A stretch of DNA of 64,000 nt from Caulobacter vibrioides (GTDB taxonomy: Bacteria; Pseudomonadota; Alphaproteobacteria; Caulobacterales; Caulobacteraceae). The translations under genes were made by a program, and so were the position numbers. Shown here piece by piece: positions 58,979 to 64,000 of this stretch. Below the pieces are notes generated by a model that saw only the letters and a program-made list of their open reading frames with translations, ran no database searches and was not told where the DNA came from. The stretch is from contig NZ_PJRR01000009.1 in assembly GCF_002858865.1 (NCBI RefSeq), forward strand, positions 124,001 to 188,000, given 5' to 3'. How positions within the stretch are numbered: the stretch's first letter is position 1; each line of letters begins with the position of its first letter.

Positions 58979-59623
58979 ATGACCGCTCCTCGCAAGCGCT
59001 CGAATTCCCTCAAGCTCAGCAGCATGCTGGCGGGCGCGGCCTCGCTGACCCTGGCCGGCTGCGACGATCCCTCGCCCCAGGCCAGCTGGGACCCCAACCG
59101 CGGCGAACAGGTCCAGGCCTTCAGCTACAAGAGCCTCGCCGAATGCCAGGCGGCCAACGAGGTCTCGGATGAGCAGTGCGCGACCTCCTGGGCGACTGCT
59201 CAGAAAGACGACGCCGAAAAGGGCCCGCGCTACGACGCCCGCGCGACCTGCGAAGAGGTCTATGGCCCTGGCAACTGCGTGCCGCGCGGCCAGGACGGAC
59301 AGAGCTTCTTCGGCCCCCTGTTGGCGGGCTTCGTGATCGGCCAGATGCTGGACGGCGGCGGCAGTTATCGCGGCACCGGCATGTATCGCCGCGATGATCG
59401 CTATGGCGGCGGCTACTATTCGACCTGGGGCGGCCAGCTCGGGCGCGACTACGGCACCGGCAAGACGGTCATCAGCAAGACCAGCATCGATCCGCCGGAC
59501 GTGATCCGCAACGCGCCGCCCAAGGTGCAGACTCGCACCTCCGTCGTCTCGCGGGGCGGCTTCGGCGGCGGACGCAGCTACGCCAGCAGCAGCGGCGGCT
59601 ACAAGGGCGGCTTCGGCGGCTGA
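58979..59623 (+). CDS. yjfM: DUF1190 lipoprotein (YjfM-type)
   Basis: A 214-residue lipoprotein: after a basic N-terminus, the lipobox LAGC places the acylated Cys near residue 28. The DUF1190 body has six or more cysteines (ECQAANEVSDEQCATSW, TCEEVYGPGNCVPRG) and a Gly/Ser/Tyr-rich C-terminus (GGFGGGRSYASSSGGYKGGF) of low complexity. Last gene of the yjfKLM operon. Confidence 0.9.
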   Translation: MTAPRKRSNSLKLSSMLAGAASLTLAGCDDPSPQASWDPNRGEQVQAFSYKSLAECQAANEVSDEQCATSWATAQKDDAEKGPRYDARATCEEVYGPGNCVPRGQDGQSFFGPLLAGFVIGQMLDGGGSYRGTGMYRRDDRYGGGYYSTWGGQLGRDYGTGKTVISKTSIDPPDVIRNAPPKVQTRTSVVSRGGFGGGRSYASSSGGYKGGFGG

Positions 59624-59640
59624 CTTTTGCTCCGACATTT

Positions 59641-59691
59641 TTGCGATTGACTCGCAACTAAGCCTGAGGCTTATTTGCGAAGCGTTCGCAA
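59641..59691. promoter_or_regulatory. Two Fur-like 17-bp palindromes
   Basis: TTGCGATTGACTCGCAA (59641-59657) and TTGCGAAGCGTTCGCAA (59675-59691) share the form TTGCGA-N5-TCGCAA with centres 34 bases apart, and flank a third palindrome TAAGCC-TGA-GGCTTA (59659-59673). TTGCGAAT-type palindromes are typical of Fur boxes in Caulobacterales and sphingomonads; binding here is inference. The first contains a GACTC site. Confidence 0.5.
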
Positions 59692-59768
59692 GAACGTGTC
59701 GGGCCGCTCACCGAAGTCGGTTCGCCAGGGCGGGTGTCGGCCCCCTGCCAGGCGAGGAGATTTCCGGC

Positions 59769-60266
59769 GTGCGGCCCGACCATTTCACAGATCTCTTCTC
59801 CGACGCCGCCCTGGATCGTTGCGGCCCCGCCGGTCTGGCCGAGGGTGAGCGGGTCCTGCTCTGGATGCTGCGCCAGTGGGCTGCGGCCCGTGTGCTGCGG
59901 GAAGAACCCGGCGCGCGCCTTTCAAAGACCGCTGGAGCCCTGATCTCGCCTCGCCTGGCCAGCGCCTTCATCCTGATGATGAGCGCCATCGAGGGGCAGG
60001 TTCGTCGCCCGCTGCGCTTCTCGACGCCCGGCTGCCGCGGTTACGTCGACGACGAGCAACGCCTCATCGTGGCCTGTGGCGTCAGCCCGGCAAGCTTGGA
60101 GATGGCCGATCGCCTGATCGAAGGCCTCGTGATCGCGCCCGAAGCCGTGACCTTGATGGCTCGCTACCTGAACGCCGCTTTGGCGCAGGAAGGTATGGCC
60201 TTGCCGATGCGCCTGGACGAGCCGGTGATCGCCGTCGCGCCCCTGCGCCCAAGAACGCTGCACTAG
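59769..60266 (+). CDS. Hypothetical protein downstream of Fur-like palindromes, GTG start
   Basis: A 165-residue protein. Recognisable segments are ISPRLASAFILMMSAIEGQVRRPLRFSTPGCRGYVDDEQRLIVACG, read here in two parts, and helical ends. The RRPL...PGC...DEQ...VACG pattern weakly recalls the DUF6628 proteins of sphingomonads. The GTG at 59769 follows AGGAG. The palindromes 78 to 128 bases upstream suggest metal control. No membrane segment. Confidence 0.7.
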   Translation: MRPDHFTDLFSDAALDRCGPAGLAEGERVLLWMLRQWAAARVLREEPGARLSKTAGALISPRLASAFILMMSAIEGQVRRPLRFSTPGCRGYVDDEQRLIVACGVSPASLEMADRLIEGLVIAPEAVTLMARYLNAALAQEGMALPMRLDEPVIAVAPLRPRTLH

Positions 60267-60286
60267 CTCCGTCGGGGCGGAGCGCC

Positions 60287-60775
60287 TCACTCGGCCGTCC
60301 GAGTCCAGCCCTCGTCGATCAGGCGTCGCGCCAGGGCCTGGGCGGCCATGACGACATCGTTCCAGGTCACGTCGAAGCCGGCGTCGTTCCCGTAGTAGGG
60401 ATCGATGACTGCACGCCCAGCGTGGCCGTCCACCAGGTTCAGCAGCAACCCCACCTCGGCGGTCGCGTCAGCCGGCGCGACGTTCAGAAGGCCGCGCAGG
60501 TTGTCGTGATCCAGCGCGTAGATATGGGTGAAGGTCCGGAAATCCTCGACCCGCACCTGACGGGCGCGCAGGCCGCTGATGTCGACGCCGTTGCGGCGCG
60601 CCACGGCGATGGCGCGCGCGTCCGGGGCCTCGCCCTTGTGCCAGCCGCCGGTGCCGGCGCTGTCGGCGGCGACGTCCAGGCCCAGGCGCTCGGCTTCCGC
60701 GCGAAAAGCACCCTCAGCCAGCGGCGAGCGACAGATGTTGCCCATACAGACGAACAGAACCGTGGCCCGGGCCAT
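60287..60775 (-). CDS. Low-molecular-weight protein-tyrosine phosphatase
   Basis: A 162-residue enzyme with the classical P-loop VCMGNICRSPLAEG (nucleophile Cys11, Arg17), DSAGTGGWHKGEAPD and the acid loop DPYYG. Length and motifs match true LMW-PTPs, unlike the variant at 38776-39234. Its ATG shares one base with the stop of the 5-oxoprolinase-like gene (TGATG), so it is the second gene of that operon. Confidence 0.94.
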   Translation of the reverse strand: MARATVLFVCMGNICRSPLAEGAFRAEAERLGLDVAADSAGTGGWHKGEAPDARAIAVARRNGVDISGLRARQVRVEDFRTFTHIYALDHDNLRGLLNVAPADATAEVGLLLNLVDGHAGRAVIDPYYGNDAGFDVTWNDVVMAAQALARRLIDEGWTRTAE

Positions 60776-63700
60776 CAGGCGCTCCCCCACCCGCCGCCAC
60801 CGGGTGTTTCAATGACAATCACGTCGCCCGCAGACACCTCGACGAGGTCGGTCGCGCCCAAGGCTTGCACCTGACCATCGGCGCGCTCGACCCGCGCCGA
60901 TCCCAAGGCGCCGGACTCGCCCCCTTCGAGGCCAAACGGCGCGACGCGGCGGCGGTTGGACAGCAGGGTCGCGGTCATCGGCTCGCGGAAGCCGATCTTG
61001 CGCACGACGCCATCGCCGCCCCGGTTGGCGCCGGCTCCGCCTGAGCCACGCCGGATCGAGAACGCCTCGACCAGCACCGGATAGCGCGCTTCCAGCACCT
61101 CGGGATCGGTCAGGCGACTGTTGGTCATGTGGGTCTGGACCGCGTCGGTCCCCGCAAAGTCCGGCCCTGCGCCGGAACCGCCGCAGATGGTCTCGTAGTA
61201 CTGCCGACGATCATCGCCGAAGGTGAAGTTGTTCATCGTACCCTGCGCCGCCGCCAACACGCCCAGGGCGCCGTAGAGGGCGTCGACCACGACCTGGCTG
61301 GTCTCGACATTGCCCGCCACCACCGCCGCCGGATAGCGCGGCCGAAGCATCGAGCCCTCGGGGATCACCAGCTCGACCGGCCGCAGGCAGCCGTCGTTCA
61401 TCGGAATTTCGTCGTCCACCAGGGTGCGGAAGACATACAGCGCCGCCGCCCGGCAGATCGAGGCCGGCGCATTGAAGTTGGTCGGGACCTGATCGCTGGT
61501 GCCAGTGAAATCGACACGGGCGGTCCGTGCCGCCTGATCCACCTTGATCGACACCCGGACCACCGCGCCGTCGTCGAGTTCGTAGGCGAACGCCCCGCTT
61601 TGCATGGTCGCCAGCACGCGGCGGACGGCCTCTTCGGCGTTGTCCTGGACGTGGGCCATATAGGCCTCGACCACCTCCAGGCCGAACTCGGCGACCATCC
61701 CGGTCAGGGCTTCAGCCCCGCGCGCGCAGGCGGCGATCTGGGCTTTCAGGTCGCCGATATTCTGGTCAGGATTGCGGGCGGGCCACTTGCCAGAGGCCAG
61801 CAGCGCCCGGGTCTCAGCCTCGCGGAAGCGGCCGTCTTCGACCAGCAGGAAGTTCTCGATCAGAACCCCCTCCTCCTCGACCGTGCGGCTGCTGGGCGGC
61901 ATGGAGCCTGGCGTGATCCCGCCGATGTCGCCCTGGTGACCGCGCGCGGCGACGTAGAAGCGAAGCTCGCCCTCGCCGTCGAACACCGGCATCACCACCG
62001 TCACGTCCGGCAGGTGGGTGCCGCCGTTGTAGGGCGCGTTCAGCATGTAGACGTCGCCGGGCTGCATGCCGCGGCCATCGCTGCGCCGCGCCTCGCGGAT
62101 CGCCCGCACGCTGTCGCCCATCGAGCCCAGATGCACCGGCATGTGCGGGGCGTTGGCGATCAGGGCGCCATCGCGATCAAACAGAGCGCATGAAAAGTCG
62201 AGCCGCTCCTTGATGTTCACCGAATAGGCGGTGTTCTGCAGGGCGAACCCCATCTCCTCGGCCACGGCCATGAAGAGGTTGTTGAACACCTCCAGCATCA
62301 CCGGATCGGCGTCCGTACCGATGGCCTTGCGGCTCGGCAGGGCGACAATCCTCTCAAGGACGAGGTTCAGTTGCGCGTCGACGCTCGCCCGCCAGCCGGG
62401 CTCGACCACCGTGGTGCCCGTGGCTTCGCGGATGATCGCGGGGCCAGGGACCTCGGCGCCGACCGCCAGCGCTTCACGGTCGAACACCGGCGTGACACGA
62501 GCCTCGCCCGCCATCCGCGCCTCGACGGTGGCGAGCGGCGTCGGCGCGCCCCCCGCAGCGCTGGCGCCGAAGCTCGGGCGCTCGCCCGCATCCGCGTGGC
62601 CGATCGCCTCGACCGACAGGGTCTCGACGACCAGCGGCGTCGTCGGCGAAACAAAGCCAAAGCGACGCAGGTGCAGGTCCTCGAAGGTCGCTCGGACATG
62701 CTCGTCTAGAGGCACGACCAGCGGCGTGTCCGTGCCGGCGTACTTGACCCGCAGGCTCGCCACCGTCTCCAGCGCGGCCATGGGAACGTCCTGCGCACGC
62801 AGCGCGGCTTGCGCCTCGGCGGCGAGACGCTCCGCGCGCTCGGCCAGATCATCGGCTTGGTCCAGGGGTCGCTCGACCGTCTCCTCGCGGATCAGGCGCA
62901 GGTCCGCCAGGCCCATGCCATAGGCCGACAGCACCCCCGCGAAGGGGTGGATCATTACCTTGCTCATGCCCAAGGCGTCGGCCACCAGACAGGCATGCTG
63001 CCCGCCCGCGCCGCCGAAACAGGCCAGCACATAACGGGTCACGTCATAGCCGCGCTGGATCGAGATCTGCCGCACCGCCTTGGCCATGTTCTCGACGGCG
63101 ATGGTGACGAAGCCCTCGGCGACCTCCTGCGGGGTCATCACGCGGCCGGTCGAGGCGGTGATCTGCGCCGCCATCGCCTCGAAGCCGCGCGTGACGGCCT
63201 CCACATCGAGCGGCTGATCGGCGCCCGGACCAAACACCTTCGGGAAGAATTCGGGCCGCAGCTTGCCCAGCATCACGTTGCAGTCGGTGACGGTCAGCGG
63301 CCCGCCTCGGCGATAGGCCGCCGGACCCGGAACCGCCCCGGCCGAGGCCGGTCCCACCCGCAGCCGCGCGCCGTCGAAGCTGCAGATCGAGCCGCCGCCC
63401 GCCGCCACCGTGTGGATGTTCATCATCGGGGCGCGCATCCGCACGCCCGCCACGACGGTCTCGAAGGCCCGCTCATAGGCGCCGGCATAGTGGCAGACAT
63501 CGGTCGAGGTGCCGCCCATGTCGAAGCCGATCACCCGATCGAACCCGGCCTCGGCCGCCGTGCGCGCCATGCCGACCACGCCGCCGGCCGGGCCGGACAG
63601 GATGGCGTCCTTGCCTCGGAAAGCCCGCGCGTCGGTCAGGCCGCCATTGGACTGCATGAACAGCAGCCGGGTGTCGCGGCCCAGCGCCCCGCTGACCTGG

Positions 63701-64000
63701 TCCACATAGCGCCGCAGGATCGGCGACAGATAGGCGTCGACCACCGTGGTGTCGCCCCGTCCGACCAGCTTCATCAGCGGGCTGACTTCGTGGCTGACCG
63801 AGACCTGGGTGAAGCCGATTTCGCGGGCGATCATCGCCACCCGCGCCTCGTGATCGGTGAAGCGGAAGCCGTGAAGCAGCGCGATCGCCACGGCGCGGAA
63901 GCCGGCGTCGAACGCGGCTTGAAGGCCGGCGCGTGCGGCGGCGTCGTCCAGTGGCCGCAGCGCTGCCCCTTCAACGCTCATCCGCTCGTCGATCTCGACG
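60775..64000 (-). CDS. 5-oxoprolinase / hydantoinase-family protein (5' end beyond window)
   Basis: At least 1075 residues are visible, with HyuA-like and HyuB-like halves fused as in ATP-dependent 5-oxoprolinase (about 1200-1290 residues). The A half shows [14 protein letters not shown], a second ATP-phosphate loop, and [23 protein letters not shown]; the B half starts near [33 protein letters not shown] and has [26 protein letters not shown], and [23 protein letters not shown]. The reading frame stays open to base 64000 ([11 protein letters not shown]), so the N-terminal DxGGTFTD loop lies outside. Opens the ring of oxoproline or a hydantoin. Confidence 0.93.
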   Translation of the reverse strand, partial: VEIDERMSVEGAALRPLDDAAARAGLQAAFDAGFRAVAIALLHGFRFTDHEARVAMIAREIGFTQVSVSHEVSPLMKLVGRGDTTVVDAYLSPILRRYVDQVSGALGRDTRLLFMQSNGGLTDARAFRGKDAILSGPAGGVVGMARTAAEAGFDRVIGFDMGGTSTDVCHYAGAYERAFETVVAGVRMRAPMMNIHTVAAGGGSICSFDGARLRVGPASAGAVPGPAAYRRGGPLTVTDCNVMLGKLRPEFFPKVFGPGADQPLDVEAVTRGFEAMAAQITASTGRVMTPQEVAEGFVTIAVENMAKAVRQISIQRGYDVTRYVLACFGGAGGQHACLVADALGMSKVMIHPFAGVLSAYGMGLADLRLIREETVERPLDQADDLAERAERLAAEAQAALRAQDVPMAALETVASLRVKYAGTDTPLVVPLDEHVRATFEDLHLRRFGFVSPTTPLVVETLSVEAIGHADAGERPSFGASAAGGAPTPLATVEARMAGEARVTPVFDREALAVGAEVPGPAIIREATGTTVVEPGWRASVDAQLNLVLERIVALPSRKAIGTDADPVMLEVFNNLFMAVAEEMGFALQNTAYSVNIKERLDFSCALFDRDGALIANAPHMPVHLGSMGDSVRAIREARRSDGRGMQPGDVYMLNAPYNGGTHLPDVTVVMPVFDGEGELRFYVAARGHQGDIGGITPGSMPPSSRTVEEEGVLIENFLLVEDGRFREAETRALLASGKWPARNPDQNIGDLKAQIAACARGAEALTGMVAEFGLEVVEAYMAHVQDNAEEAVRRVLATMQSGAFAYELDDGAVVRVSIKVDQAARTARVDFTGTSDQVPTNFNAPASICRAAALYVFRTLVDDEIPMNDGCLRPVELVIPEGSMLRPRYPAAVVAGNVETSQVVVDALYGALGVLAAAQGTMNNFTFGDDRRQYYETICGGSGAGPDFAGTDAVQTHMTNSRLTDPEVLEARYPVLVEAFSIRRGSGGAGANRGGDGVVRKIGFREPMTATLLSNRRRVAPFGLEGGESGALGSARVERADGQVQALGATDLVEVSAGDVIVIETPGGGGWGSA

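Overview
The window is GC-rich chromosomal DNA of an alphaproteobacterium, very probably Caulobacter or a close relative. The evidence is a tRNA-His without G-1 and with A73 (an alphaproteobacterial peculiarity), a perfect CtrA box (TTAA-N7-TTAAC), paired GANTC sites, two TonB-type transducers plus ExbBD, several LacI regulators with AGCGCT-centred operators, and the gene string hisD / UPF0262 / low-Mr phosphatase / infA / maf / RNase E-G / yacG / tRNA-Phe. Genes are densely packed, many with ATGA or TGATG overlaps. I see no insertion sequence, prophage or CRISPR array.

Layout. 1-2.9 kb: rpiA-glmU, divergent gph, tRNA-Val. 3.1-9 kb: small accessory enzymes (SDR, two NTF2-like proteins, two GST-like proteins, a WYL regulator, an alpha/beta hydrolase) and the C-terminal stump of a metallo-beta-lactamase-fold gene. 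9-14 kb: SpoU methyltransferase, MFS transporter with divergent LacI regulator, globin-coupled chemoreceptor. 14.1-17.7 kb: Mla-type lipid transport operon. 17.7-23.8 kb: NUDIX, DUF2336, hybrid histidine kinase, CoA transferase, lytic transglycosylase under a CtrA box. 24-27 kb: TonB-like protein, acyl-CoA dehydrogenase, ThiO-like oxidase. 27.2-31 kb: XRE regulator, HU, and a two-gene DNA-repair module (radical SAM plus DUF4130-UdgX). 31-34.3 kb: tRNA-His, tonB-exbD-exbB and a 0.9-kb gene-free stretch holding a textbook Pho box. 34.3-36.5 kb: TetR-controlled SDR/DUF2141 pair and tRNA-Phe. 36.6-41 kb: the conserved hisD-to-yacG operon. 41-45.5 kb: NCS1 transporter, DUF2948, murA, tRNA-Thr. 45.6-54.2 kb: LysR/oxidoreductase pair, then a carbohydrate island (MFS, LacI, GH39, dienelactone hydrolase, aspartylglucosaminidase) carrying a recombination scar where a TonB-dependent receptor tail meets a LuxR tail. 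54.2-59.6 kb: cutC and a complete yjfI-J-K-L-M-C-type envelope-stress locus around PspA. 59.6-64 kb: a small protein behind Fur-like palindromes, a tyrosine phosphatase and a 5-oxoprolinase-type protein running off the edge.

The strongest points for a second look are the Pho box with no gene behind it, the family of TAGAGC palindromes that supply the stop codon of three unrelated genes, the radical SAM/UdgX module with an attenuator-like leader, the yjf locus with its fused YjfI, and the two gene-decay scars.
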